A DNA stretch of 45,164 bases from Ignavibacteriales bacterium (GTDB lineage Bacteria; Bacteroidota; Ignavibacteria; T3Sed10-11). Below are positions 27,052 to 37,959 of the stretch, piece by piece (positions within the stretch are counted from its first letter, which is position 1; every line of letters begins with the position of its first letter). Both the position numbers and the translations under genes were made by a program. Under the pieces are notes generated by a model that saw only the letters and a program-made list of their open reading frames with translations, did not search any database and was not told where the DNA came from. The DNA lies in NCBI GenBank assembly GCA_003567775.1, contig PWYR01000041.1:1-45164 (forward strand), given 5' to 3'.

Positions 27052-28959
27052 ATGAAGATTCCTGAAGATAAAATAGAGGAAGTACGATCAGCCAGCGATA
27101 TCGTTGATGTAATTTCCACATATGTTCGTTTAAAAAGGCGCGGCAAAAGTTATGTCGGATTGTGCCCTTTCCACAAGGAGAAAACTCCCTCATTTCATGT
27201 AACCCCAGATAAGCAAATGTTTTATTGTTTTGGTTGCCATGAAGGAGGAAACGTGTTTACATTTGTGATGAGAACGGAAAAAGTTTCGTTTGTAGAAGCA
27301 GTTCGCACATTGGCAAATCGAGCGGGAATCGAACTCCCTGTTTCTGATACTACACAACCCGGGAGCACCCAAAATGAGAAGTTATTCCGCGCTAATATGG
27401 TTGCAGCGCGTTTTTTTTATCACTCACTTACGCAGACAACCGAGGGTAACTATGCTCTCGAATATTTTCGGAATCGCGGGTTTCGTGATGAAACTATAAA
27501 GCAATTTGGATTAGGATATGCTCTGCGCAGTTGGCAAGCGCTTGTTGATCACGCACAGGAAACCGGTATAGAACCAGAGCATCTCGAAAAAGCCGGACTG
27601 GCAGGAAAACGTGACGACAATACGATGTATGATCGTTTTCGGGGCAGGGCGATGTTCCCTATATTCTCTACATCCGGCAGGGTGGTTGCTTTCGCCGGGA
27701 GACAGCTTTATGAAGACGATTCCTCGATAAATGTCGGAGCAAAATATATCAACACTCCCGAAACGCTGATCTACCACAAAAGCAAACTTTTATACGGATT
27801 ATCGCTGACCCGCGATGAAATCAGAAAACAGGAATATGCAATTTTAGTCGAGGGCTATACCGATCTCATATCTATGTATCAAGCGGGAATTCAGAACGTT
27901 GTTGCATCCAGCGGTACTGCGCTTACAGAAGAGCAAATCCGTTTGCTCGGGAGATATGCACCGTCTGTTGTGATTGTTTACGATGCAGATTCCGCCGGCT
28001 CCGCCGCTGCTCTCCGGGGAGTCGAACTATTATTGGAAAAAGGTTTGGATGTTAAAATCGTTCAATTGCCCGAAGGTGAAGATCCGGATTCTTTCGTCCG
28101 CAGCCAGGGCAAAAATGTATTTCTCGATCTTATCGATGAAAGTGTTTCGTTTGTTGATTTCAAAGCTTCAGAATTACAGAAAGAAGGTCTATTTGCAACG
28201 CCGGAAGGTCAAGCCCGCGCCGTGCGATCGATTATTGAAACACTTGCAAAGATACCCGATGAATTAAAACGGAATTTTTACATTAAAGCAATCGCCGAGC
28301 GGTATGACCTGTATGAATCAACACTTTACCGAGAGCTTGATTCGATAACCAGGAAGGAACGCCGTAGACCGAAGTATACCGAACCCGATGAGAAAACAAC
28401 GGTCGCCGCCGATACGGAGCCGCCGGTAAATCAAAACGATCAATCCCGTAATACGGTTAACTCGTTCACTTCCGCTGAACGTGATATTCTTAAACTTATT
28501 ATGCAATCGGATCGCGAGGTAATGGAGTTTATTTTTTCACAGGTAGCTTCGGATGAGATGCAGCATCCGGTTGCGCGTAAATTATTCGAAGAACTGTTTG
28601 AGCACTACAAGAAGACCGGCAACACTTATGCAGCATTATTAATTAACGACGATAGTTTTAGCGAGTATTCATCTATAATTACACAGTTGATTGCAGAGCG
28701 GTACGAAGTAAGCGAACGTTGGGAGTCGTTGCGCGGGTTCGAGGATTTTTCAGTCAATATGCAGCTTTCGATCGACGCTGTTCGTACACTCAAGAAAAAA
28801 AATATTAAAGAACGGATTGAATCGGTTCGTAAAAATATCCGCGAAGTAGAACGGGAAGGGGGCGATAGTATTACGCTTGCCCGCGATTTACAAATTTTAC
28901 AACAAGAACTTAAACTACTCGATCAGCATTATTCAACGGCAACCAGGAAACCGATGTAA
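27052..28959 (+). CDS. dnaG: DNA primase
   Basis: A 635-residue primase that makes RNA primers for replication. The CHC2 zinc site is Cys38, His41, Cys59 and Cys62. The Toprim catalytic core shows VEGYTD with Glu267 and YDADSAG with Asp311 and Asp313. The C-terminal region (about 480-635) would bind the DnaB helicase. Length and domain order are normal. It is not next to rpoD, its frequent neighbour in other bacteria. Confidence 0.97.
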   Translation: MKIPEDKIEEVRSASDIVDVISTYVRLKRRGKSYVGLCPFHKEKTPSFHVTPDKQMFYCFGCHEGGNVFTFVMRTEKVSFVEAVRTLANRAGIELPVSDTTQPGSTQNEKLFRANMVAARFFYHSLTQTTEGNYALEYFRNRGFRDETIKQFGLGYALRSWQALVDHAQETGIEPEHLEKAGLAGKRDDNTMYDRFRGRAMFPIFSTSGRVVAFAGRQLYEDDSSINVGAKYINTPETLIYHKSKLLYGLSLTRDEIRKQEYAILVEGYTDLISMYQAGIQNVVASSGTALTEEQIRLLGRYAPSVVIVYDADSAGSAAALRGVELLLEKGLDVKIVQLPEGEDPDSFVRSQGKNVFLDLIDESVSFVDFKASELQKEGLFATPEGQARAVRSIIETLAKIPDELKRNFYIKAIAERYDLYESTLYRELDSITRKERRRPKYTEPDEKTTVAADTEPPVNQNDQSRNTVNSFTSAERDILKLIMQSDREVMEFIFSQVASDEMQHPVARKLFEELFEHYKKTGNTYAALLINDDSFSEYSSIITQLIAERYEVSERWESLRGFEDFSVNMQLSIDAVRTLKKKNIKERIESVRKNIREVEREGGDSITLARDLQILQQELKLLDQHYSTATRKPM

Positions 28960-29008
28960 ATATCATTAAATCAATTATGCAATCATCCACAAAATAGCGA
29001 GATTTTTT

Positions 29009-30730
29009 ATGCGAAAATATTTTCTTATTTTATTGCTTCTCTTTGCGCTGCCATTGAGTGCACAGCAGGTCGATGTTATCTAGCATGAGCTTGATAACGG
29101 ATTACAAATCCTCATGGTGCAGCGCCCCGGCGATCCGAGCGTCGCGGCAGGATGGGTCGCGCACGTCGGATCGGTTAATGAGAAACCGGGAATCACCGGT
29201 ATGGCTCACCTTTTTGAACATATGATGTTCAAGGGAACGCAAACTATCGGTACGAAAGATTATGAAGCCGATAGAGAAATAATGGCTCGCAAGGATTCAT
29301 TGCGTGCATTGATGCGTGAAGAAGAATCAAAGCTGCGGCAGATGCAGCGCCGCGGAATCATCGAAACAATGAGCGATCCCGATGCGTGGACCGAAAAATA
29401 TAGAGAACTGCAAAAGGAGTTTAACGATCTTATCGAGGCGCAGCGCGATATTATTATTAAAGATGAATTAAGCAGAATATATTCAAATGCAGGTGCGACG
29501 GGATTAAATGCATTTACCTCGTACGATCTGACCTTTTACATCATTACCGTTCCTTCGAACCGGATTGAGCTGTTTTTCTGGCTTGAATCCGACAGATTGT
29601 ATAACCCGGTTTTTAGGGAATTTTATGCAGAACGGGATGTTGTACGTGAGGAGCGGCGATTGCGAATAGAATCCACCCCCACCGGAAAATACGAAGAGAC
29701 GTTTGAATCGATGTTTTTTACATCACACCCTTATTCCTGGCCGATAATCGGCTGGCCCTCGGATGTGGAGCATATTACCCGCGAGCAGGCAAATGATTTT
29801 TACAATTTATATTACGGTGCAAACAATCTAACCTTTGTATTTGTCGGTGATCTCGATCCGGATAATATCATCCGGTTGAGCGAAAAGTATCTCGCCCGGT
29901 TGCCCGGCTCACCGGGACCGATTCCCGAAGTTATCACCGAAGAATTAACCCCGGTAGCAGAAAAGCGAATGATAGCGTATGCCGAAACCAATCCAACCGT
30001 GCGAATTCGCTATCATACCGTACCGCACAATCATCGCGATTCGTTCGCACTTGACGTGCTCGGCGGGATTCTAAGCGGCAGGACGGGCAGATTGTATCGC
30101 GATCTTGTCCTTGACAAAGATATTGCCACCGAGGTTGGCGCATTTCAAAACGGTATGAAGTATGCAGGTTACTTCCAAATAAACGGAGTTGCAAAAGGGG
30201 ATTATGTTCCTGAAGACGTTGAACAAGAAATTTATAAGCATATCGATCAATTACGTAACGAGTTGGTTTCGGATCGTGAATTACAGCGCGTTAAGAACCA
30301 GAATATTGCCAACTCCTATCGTCGTTTGGGCAGTAATTTCTTTTTGATGATTCAACTTGGTTTGTATGAGTCGATCGATTCATGGGATTATCTTAATACT
30401 CAGCCGGAGCAAATTCAAGAAGTTACCGCAGAAGATATCAAAAGAGTTGTAAATACATATTTTGACGATGAAATACGCACGGTTGCGATATACTATACAC
30501 AAGAAGCCGATACCCCGGTCGATCCGGAAATTGCCGCGCTTCCGACAGCATTGCAGGCGCAGGCGAGACAAATGCGCAATCAGATCCAACAGATTGATAA
30601 TGTGCAACAGCTTGAAATGATGCTGTCACAAGCACGTTCCGCAGAAGGGATGGTAGAAGACGAAGGACAAATAAAATTGATTAATTATATTACCAAGACC
30701 ATAGAAGAACGTCTCGAAGAAATCCGGTAA
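29009..30730 (+). CDS. M16 family zinc metallopeptidase, interrupted by an in-frame TAG codon
   Basis: The full reading frame begins at the ATG at 29009 with a clear signal peptide (MRKYFLILLLLFALPLSAQQ), then meets TAG at 29081-29083 as codon 25. It continues unbroken in the same frame to 30730. The residues around the stop, DVI-stop-HELDNGLQIL, match the usual start of the M16 domain, so one base (for example GAG or CAG to TAG) explains the break. The zinc motif HxxEH is His67, Glu70 and His71, counting the TAG. About 80 residues of coiled insert follow before the third zinc ligand region (DVVREERR). An internal ATG at 29114 would drop the export signal and the first beta strand. It precedes a second M16 gene. 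Confidence 0.85.
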
Positions 30731-30785
30731 TACTATTAACAAGCAACGGGTTGCCAATTTTATACAAACATTTAAAAGGTTGAAC

Positions 30786-32261
30786 ATGAAAACATTAATC
30801 ACATTCACGATGGCAATTTATTTCCTGCTGCCTGCCGGATTGGTAGGTCAGGAAATCGTCGAACATCCGGATCGGATTACCTTTCCGGAGTTAGTTTTCG
30901 ATCCGCCGATTCCTTCGGAGTACCGCACAACACTCAGTAATGGGATGGTGGTTTATATTGCAGAAGACAGAGAGCTTCCGTTAATCAATGTATCGGTTTT
31001 AATCCGGGGCGGCGCTGCATGGGAACCGGTTGAGAAAGCCGGACTTGCATCGTTGACCGGCGCATTGATGCGCGAAGGTGGAACAGAACAACGCCCGCCC
31101 GACGATCTCGATGACGAGATCGATTTTCTCGCTGCGAATATCAATACTTCGTTCGGGAATACATCGGGCAATGCAAATTTAAACGTTCTTTCTTATGAAA
31201 TCGGGAAGGGGTTGGAAATCTTTATTGATGTCCTTCGTAATCCCCGATTTGATGAAAACCGTTTACGTATTCATCGCGAGCGTATCCGGCAGAATCTCGC
31301 ACGCAGGAACGACCGCACCAGCGAGATTGAATCCCGTGAGTGGGGATACCTGATGTATGGCGAAGATCATTTTAACTCGCGTCAGATTACCGTTGAAACG
31401 CTCGATGCAATTACGCGCGATGATCTGAAAGATTTTCACCGGCAGTTTGTACATCCCGGGAATATGATGCTTGCGGTAGCCGGCGATTTCGACCGGGATG
31501 AGATGCTGCAACATCTCGAACAGGCATTTAAGGACTGGACGCCGGAAGCAGTCTGGGATGAGCCAGTACCGACACCCGATCATACGCCGAACGCCGGAAT
31601 ATATATGATCGATAAGCCCGATGTGAATCAGGGACGGGTGAGCATCGGACATCTCGGCACTACATACGATAATCCCGACAGGTATGCAATTCAGGTTATG
31701 AACGGAATACTCGGCGGTTCTGGATTTACTTCGAGGATTATGTCTCGTGTGCGGTCCGACGAGGGACTTGCATATTCTGCAGGAAGCTCCTTCGGCATAG
31801 GCACGCATTATCCGGCGACATTCAGGGCGTTTTTTCAAAGCAGGAGTGAAGCTTGTGCGTATGCTGCAAAGATTGTGATAGATGAGATTAAGCGTATTCG
31901 TGATGCATATGTAGATGATAATGAATTAAGCACCGAAAAAAACTCAATTCTCGAAGCATTCCCTCGTCGATTCGGGAGCGCGAATCAAATAGTATCGTTA
32001 TATGCGCGTGATGAATTTGAAGGACGCGATCCCGAACGCTGGCTTGCATATCGCGATAAGATTCGCGAAGTGTCAGCCGATGATGTAAGACGCGTTGCGC
32101 AGGAATACCTTCACCCTGATAAACTTGTCATACTTGTCGTCGGTAACCTCGACGACATAATGGATAGTGATCCCCGATATGCTGTTTCGTTTGAAACATT
32201 GGGCGATCTCAGTATAAAGCGATTGCCGTTACGCGATCCGTTAACATTACGACTTGAGTAA
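30786..32261 (+). CDS. M16 family peptidase-like protein lacking the zinc motif
   Basis: A 491-residue M16B-type protein with a signal peptide (about 1-20, ending LVGQE). The domain begins TTLSNGMVVYIAEDRELPL near 41-59. Where active members have HxxEH it reads ASLTGALMREGG, so it cannot bind zinc there and is probably the non-catalytic partner. The C-terminal half keeps the M16 RVRSDEGLAYSAGSSFG motif. I chose the ATG at 30786 with AAAAGG just upstream. A TTG two codons earlier is less likely. Active/inactive M16B pairs that form a heterodimeric periplasmic peptidase are well known. Confidence 0.88.
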   Translation: MKTLITFTMAIYFLLPAGLVGQEIVEHPDRITFPELVFDPPIPSEYRTTLSNGMVVYIAEDRELPLINVSVLIRGGAAWEPVEKAGLASLTGALMREGGTEQRPPDDLDDEIDFLAANINTSFGNTSGNANLNVLSYEIGKGLEIFIDVLRNPRFDENRLRIHRERIRQNLARRNDRTSEIESREWGYLMYGEDHFNSRQITVETLDAITRDDLKDFHRQFVHPGNMMLAVAGDFDRDEMLQHLEQAFKDWTPEAVWDEPVPTPDHTPNAGIYMIDKPDVNQGRVSIGHLGTTYDNPDRYAIQVMNGILGGSGFTSRIMSRVRSDEGLAYSAGSSFGIGTHYPATFRAFFQSRSEACAYAAKIVIDEIKRIRDAYVDDNELSTEKNSILEAFPRRFGSANQIVSLYARDEFEGRDPERWLAYRDKIREVSADDVRRVAQEYLHPDKLVILVVGNLDDIMDSDPRYAVSFETLGDLSIKRLPLRDPLTLRLE

Positions 32262-32435
32262 ATTCGCGCCGATCACGTACATATTTTCATAATCTGCAAC
32301 ATGTAGGGTGGAATACCATTCTGCCCTGCTTCGTTATATCAATATATCAATGCAGATATGAACGCAATATGTACGTATTGTGTTATGTATGATGTTTATC
32401 ATTTAGTGTCAATAAGCATATATATCGTGAAATTA

Positions 32436-32441
32436 TATAAT
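32436..32441 (+). promoter_or_regulatory. -10-like element upstream of the sugar dehydratase
   Basis: A perfect TATAAT 41 bases before the ATG at 32483, without a convincing -35. It lies in a 221-base AT-rich gap in which I see no terminator stem and no other feature. Confidence 0.25.
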
Positions 32442-32482
32442 AAGATTTCCATTCGTAAAAATATTAAGACCATTAATGTAAC

Positions 32483-34468
32483 ATGAACGTATTATCAAAA
32501 ATGTTTATCGATCTGAAAAATCGCCATTACTTTATAATTGATGTGGTTGTTTTTCTTGCGCTACCGGTAATTGCTCTTCTAATTCGGCTTGATGGAGATG
32601 TCGATTTTAATCAGTATGGAGCGGGACTTATTGCAGTTATGTTACTATTCTCGGTTGTCAAGTTGAGTATCTTTTTTATATCGGGAATGTATCAGCAATA
32701 CTGGCGATATGCAAGTATAGACGAGATGACGCATATTATTCTTGTTACGGCAGCGGCGGTAATGACCCAGACAGTTCTTTTTATTCTTTTGTATAATATT
32801 ACCGGGTTGCCTTTGAATACCGTTCCCCGTTCAATCCCGTTGATTGACGGTTTGTTAACCATCATTGCGGTAGGATGGATTCGTCTCGGTGCGCGTTTAA
32901 TTGATCGAACGAAAGAGCGTCTGAGTAACGGTGACGGCGAACGTGTTCTTATCGTCGGCGCCGGTAAAGCTGGCATTACACTTGCCGGTGATATGCAGCG
33001 GAACCCGCAGCATGGTTTAAAACCTATTGGCTTAATTGACGATAATCCTGAAAAATTGGATTTACGTATACGCGGATTACGGGTACTCGGTGATAGGACA
33101 CATATTCCACAAGTGGTACAAACCTATAATGTATATCGTGTTGTTATCGCGATACCGTCTGCTTCGGGGAAAGATATCCGCGATATGGTTAAAATATGCA
33201 AGGAGTGTAAAGTGCGCGTCAGTACGCTTCCCAGTTTGTTTGAGATCATCGATAAGCGAGTGCGTGTCGACAGTCTCCGGGATATACAGATTGATGATCT
33301 CCTGCGACGTGAGCCGGTTAAGATCGATAGCGGGAAAGTTGCAAATTTTATCTACGGGAAGAAAGTTTTAGTCACCGGCGCCGGCGGTTCGATCGGCAGT
33401 GAGATATGCAGACAGATTATTGGATTCAATCCCAGTGAGGTGAAATTACTCGGTCGTGGTGAAAATGCCATATTCGAAATTCAAAGTGAATTACAAAAAA
33501 TCTTATCGGCTATACGAAAAGAACATCCGGGGCGAAGGTTGCCGAAGGTAACCGCTTTCATTGCAGACATTCGTACGCACTCGAGATTAGAGCACTTATT
33601 CGAATCATTTCAACCGGATGTGATTTTCCATGCAGCCGCACACAAACATCTTCCGATGATGGAATTAAATCCGGCGGAAGCTGTATCCAACAACGTGCTC
33701 GGCGCCCGGACCATACTCGGTGTTGCAAGCAAATATGATGTTAAAAACTTTGTTATGATATCGACAGACAAAGCGGTCAATCCGATGAGTATAATGGGAG
33801 CAAGCAAGCGCGCGGCGGAAATACTGGTGCTTCAAGCTGCAAAACGAACGGGAAACCGGTATGTATGCGTCCGTTTCGGAAATGTCCTCGGCAGCCGCGG
33901 AAGCGTGGTTCCGATATTTCAACGGCAAATTTTGAACGGTGGACCTGTTACCGTTACACATAGGGATATACGCAGGTACTTTATGACCATCGGGGAAGCG
34001 GTTCAGCTTGTATTGCAATCGTCGGTTACCGGTAAAAGCGGGGAAATATTTGTACTCGATATGGGTGAACCGATTAAGATCGTCGATCTTGCACAGGAGC
34101 TTATCCGGCTTTCAGGATTGGAGGTTGATAAGGACATTGAGATACAGTACAGTGGACTGCGATCCGGGGAGAAACTTTTTGAGGAATTATTTATACCCGG
34201 TGAAGAGTATGCACCGACTGAACACAGCAAAGCACTTATTGCATGCAATGCAAGCGAAACTCTACCTGACGGTTTTGATAGTTTGATCGATGAACTTGCA
34301 GCAGCAGCAGAAAGAGACAATGAACAATTAATCAGACAAACGTTTCGTAAAATAATACCGGAGTTTCAGTTACCGAAATTTAAAAACGATGAAAAATCGT
34401 TAGTAGATGCTCCGGACGAAGTGAAACAACCGGATTACGGTGAATCGTTTGAGTATGAACGGTTATAA
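32483..34468 (+). CDS. FlaA1/CapD-type UDP-N-acetylglucosamine 4,6-dehydratase (membrane-bound)
   Basis: A 661-residue inner-membrane enzyme that starts deoxyamino-sugar synthesis for surface glycans. Four N-terminal membrane helices (within about 18-130) are followed by a first Rossmann domain (GAGKAGITLAG, about 157) and the catalytic SDR domain with VTGAGGSIGSE near 297-307. The active site is of the FlaA1/PglF kind: Thr428-Asp429-Lys430 and Met438xxxLys442, with Met in place of the usual SDR tyrosine. This supports a 4,6-dehydratase acting on a UDP-HexNAc. The C-terminal 30 residues are acidic. A sugar reductase lies convergent downstream. Confidence 0.9.
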   Translation: MNVLSKMFIDLKNRHYFIIDVVVFLALPVIALLIRLDGDVDFNQYGAGLIAVMLLFSVVKLSIFFISGMYQQYWRYASIDEMTHIILVTAAAVMTQTVLFILLYNITGLPLNTVPRSIPLIDGLLTIIAVGWIRLGARLIDRTKERLSNGDGERVLIVGAGKAGITLAGDMQRNPQHGLKPIGLIDDNPEKLDLRIRGLRVLGDRTHIPQVVQTYNVYRVVIAIPSASGKDIRDMVKICKECKVRVSTLPSLFEIIDKRVRVDSLRDIQIDDLLRREPVKIDSGKVANFIYGKKVLVTGAGGSIGSEICRQIIGFNPSEVKLLGRGENAIFEIQSELQKILSAIRKEHPGRRLPKVTAFIADIRTHSRLEHLFESFQPDVIFHAAAHKHLPMMELNPAEAVSNNVLGARTILGVASKYDVKNFVMISTDKAVNPMSIMGASKRAAEILVLQAAKRTGNRYVCVRFGNVLGSRGSVVPIFQRQILNGGPVTVTHRDIRRYFMTIGEAVQLVLQSSVTGKSGEIFVLDMGEPIKIVDLAQELIRLSGLEVDKDIEIQYSGLRSGEKLFEELFIPGEEYAPTEHSKALIACNASETLPDGFDSLIDELAAAAERDNEQLIRQTFRKIIPEFQLPKFKNDEKSLVDAPDEVKQPDYGESFEYERL

Positions 34469-34482
34469 TGTGACGAAGAATT

Positions 34483-35376
34483 CTACATATATTTTTTCAT
34501 ATCCTCAAGCCCTTCCCTCACAGTTTTGGGATTGAAATTGAGGAAAGTCCGGGCTTTTTCAATTACCAACGATACATCTGCCGCATCGTTCACGACTTCT
34601 CCTTTTTCTTCCATTTTTATTTCTTGAATAAGTGAATCACTAAATCCAAATACCCCGCAATATATTCTACCTATATCGACGCGCGACAGGCGTTCGGGAC
34701 CTCCGGCATGGATAAGGTTAATTCTGGGAGGAGTGTCCTTCTGTTCAATTAGTTTTTCAATAAGATAGACTGCATCCTTAACATACAATGGAGTTCGGAA
34801 CTGATCGGTGAATAATGTCACCGGTTCGTTGTTTCTGAATCCGTCACCCATCCATCCTAAAAAGCTTCTACTGTGAGGTGAGGGTGAACCATATAACAAC
34901 GCGAACCGGACAATAGTATGGTTTGTCGTAAAGCTTTGCACAACTTCTTCTGCCACACGCTTTGTACGGGCATAAAAAGAAACCGGATTTGTGGGATCTT
35001 CTTCGGAGTAATTACCCCGGGTACCGTCAAATACAAGATCGGTGGAGGCATAGATAAGATATACATTACCACGGTCGCATAATTCTGCAATACGTTCGGT
35101 CGATTTAATATTGACGATCATTGCATCCTTTCGGTTTGTGTCGCACTCTTTCACGCTGGTCATAGCCGCTGTATGGATAACGACGTCCGGCTGTACCGCT
35201 TCAAAAATTTTATCTACACCTTCCGAATACCGGAGATCATGCGGTATCCACTGCACGTCCTTAATAACGGGAGAATTTCTGTGAGCGATTGAAAACACTT
35301 TATTATGCTGAGCGGTAAGAGTCGAAGCAATGTGCCAGCCGAAAAATCCGCTCGCACCGGTGATGAGAATATTCAT
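34483..35376 (-). CDS. RmlD-like SDR family sugar-nucleotide reductase
   Basis: A 297-residue extended SDR protein resembling dTDP-4-dehydrorhamnose reductase. The dinucleotide motif GASGFFG is at 7-13, with the catalytic Tyr135xxxLys139 (YARTK) and Ser111-Thr112-Asp113 upstream of it. I chose the ATG at 35376, which places the Rossmann strand at the N-terminus and has GGAAACC upstream. A start at 35439 would add 21 residues with no counterpart in the family. No other rhamnose genes are nearby, so its exact substrate is uncertain. Confidence 0.85.
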   Translation of the reverse strand: MNILITGASGFFGWHIASTLTAQHNKVFSIAHRNSPVIKDVQWIPHDLRYSEGVDKIFEAVQPDVVIHTAAMTSVKECDTNRKDAMIVNIKSTERIAELCDRGNVYLIYASTDLVFDGTRGNYSEEDPTNPVSFYARTKRVAEEVVQSFTTNHTIVRFALLYGSPSPHSRSFLGWMGDGFRNNEPVTLFTDQFRTPLYVKDAVYLIEKLIEQKDTPPRINLIHAGGPERLSRVDIGRIYCGVFGFSDSLIQEIKMEEKGEVVNDAADVSLVIEKARTFLNFNPKTVREGLEDMKKYM

Positions 35377-35396
35377 ATTGGTTTCCGGTTTACAGT

Positions 35397-35426
35397 TTGG
35401 TATTTTTGGAACAAATTGATTATAAT
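35397..35426 (+). promoter_or_regulatory. Promoter candidate for the DUF4438 gene
   Basis: TTGGTA at 35397-35402, an 18-base spacer and a perfect TATAAT at 35421-35426 in the divergent 100-base gap. A TTGGAGG ribosome site follows at 35459-35465. This is a motif match only. Confidence 0.38.
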
Positions 35427-35476
35427 AACAGTTTATCAATTAGACATCTCAAAATCAACTTGGAGGAATAACTATA

Positions 35477-36457
35477 ATGAAACAAAAGAGACGATTACTC
35501 TCTGTATTTCTTTTTTTATCGTGCGGTCTTGTTGCAGTGTATGCCGGGGATTATAACCTTAACCCACTGGAAGTTAATCGGGATCTTTTGGTTGAAATGG
35601 CAGTCGCCGGTGAGATCTCACCACCTGTGCTCGCCGATCCTCCGTACCGTGTTTCACCCGAAGGTAAGATTATTGCAACACCGGCGACAGGGAGTATAAC
35701 ATATAATTTCCGCACCGGGGATTCTGCAGTTAATATGGCGGGCGATCATGTCGAGCCGGCGGTTAGCATAGTCAATTTCGGTAGCACAAATTCCAGAAAC
35801 AGTTCCGAAAATGTTGCACTGAATACCTTATCCTGCATCGGAAATATAGTTACCGTGATGAGCGGTGATGCAAAAGGCGCCAAAGGAACGGTGATCGGAA
35901 AGCATGGCGGTATTGAAAACGTGATGGTGGAATTTCCCGATGAGGTGTATGATAAACTTGCAATCGGAGATAAAATGCAGGTACGGGCAGTCGGGTTAGG
36001 AATGGAGATTACCAATATTGAGGATATTTATGTGATGAACCTGGGACCGCAACTTCTCGATGCATTGAATGAAAACGGCATGGGGATTACCGATGATGGT
36101 CGTTTGCGAGTACCCGTTACGCATCGCATTCCGGCGAAAATTATGGGTTCCGGTCTTGGGCAGCGGCATGTTTACAGCGGTGACTATGACATTCAACTTT
36201 TCGATGATGATGTTGTCAAGCGTTACGGACTCGATACGCTCCGATATGGTGATATTGTCGCAATTGTCGACGCCGATCACCGCTTTGGTCGCATCTATCG
36301 CGGAGGAGCAGTAACAATCGGAGTTGTCGTTCATGGGATAAGTGCAATTGCCGGACATGGGCCGGGAGTTACGACACTGATTACTTCACCCGGCGGAAAC
36401 ATTGAAACTACCGTGGACTCGAAGGCCAATTTAGAAACGTTGCTCGATTTGAGGTAA
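35477..36457 (+). CDS. Secreted DUF4438 family protein
   Basis: A 326-residue protein of the DUF4438 family, known from Thermotoga and other anaerobes, with no established function. A signal peptide covers about residues 1-23 (ending VAVYAGD), whereas several relatives lack one. Family hallmarks visible are VEPAVSI, GDAKGAKGTVIGKHGG, LGPQLLDAL, the VPVTHRIPAKIMGSG stretch, and DRIYRGGAV-like and ITSPGGNIE segments near the end. A TTGGAGG site lies 11 bases before the ATG. Histidines and aspartates in DADHRFG and AGHGPG could bind metal, which is speculative. Confidence 0.8.
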   Translation: MKQKRRLLSVFLFLSCGLVAVYAGDYNLNPLEVNRDLLVEMAVAGEISPPVLADPPYRVSPEGKIIATPATGSITYNFRTGDSAVNMAGDHVEPAVSIVNFGSTNSRNSSENVALNTLSCIGNIVTVMSGDAKGAKGTVIGKHGGIENVMVEFPDEVYDKLAIGDKMQVRAVGLGMEITNIEDIYVMNLGPQLLDALNENGMGITDDGRLRVPVTHRIPAKIMGSGLGQRHVYSGDYDIQLFDDDVVKRYGLDTLRYGDIVAIVDADHRFGRIYRGGAVTIGVVVHGISAIAGHGPGVTTLITSPGGNIETTVDSKANLETLLDLR

Positions 36458-36465
36458 GGATTGAC

Positions 36466-37909
<1,444 letters not shown>

Positions 37910-37959
37910 TGTTAACCATTCTTTGCCCCTTTATAGTTTAATTGTTATAATGTATTGTT

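Noticed and set aside
29081-29083. TAG as pyrrolysine or general codon reassignment
   Set aside because: TAG ends other intact genes in the window, no pyl genes are present, and M16 enzymes have no need for an unusual residue at this surface position.
31263-31838. A 191-codon minus-strand frame opposite the second M16 gene
   Set aside because: Fully overlaps a confident gene and its translation shows no family features.
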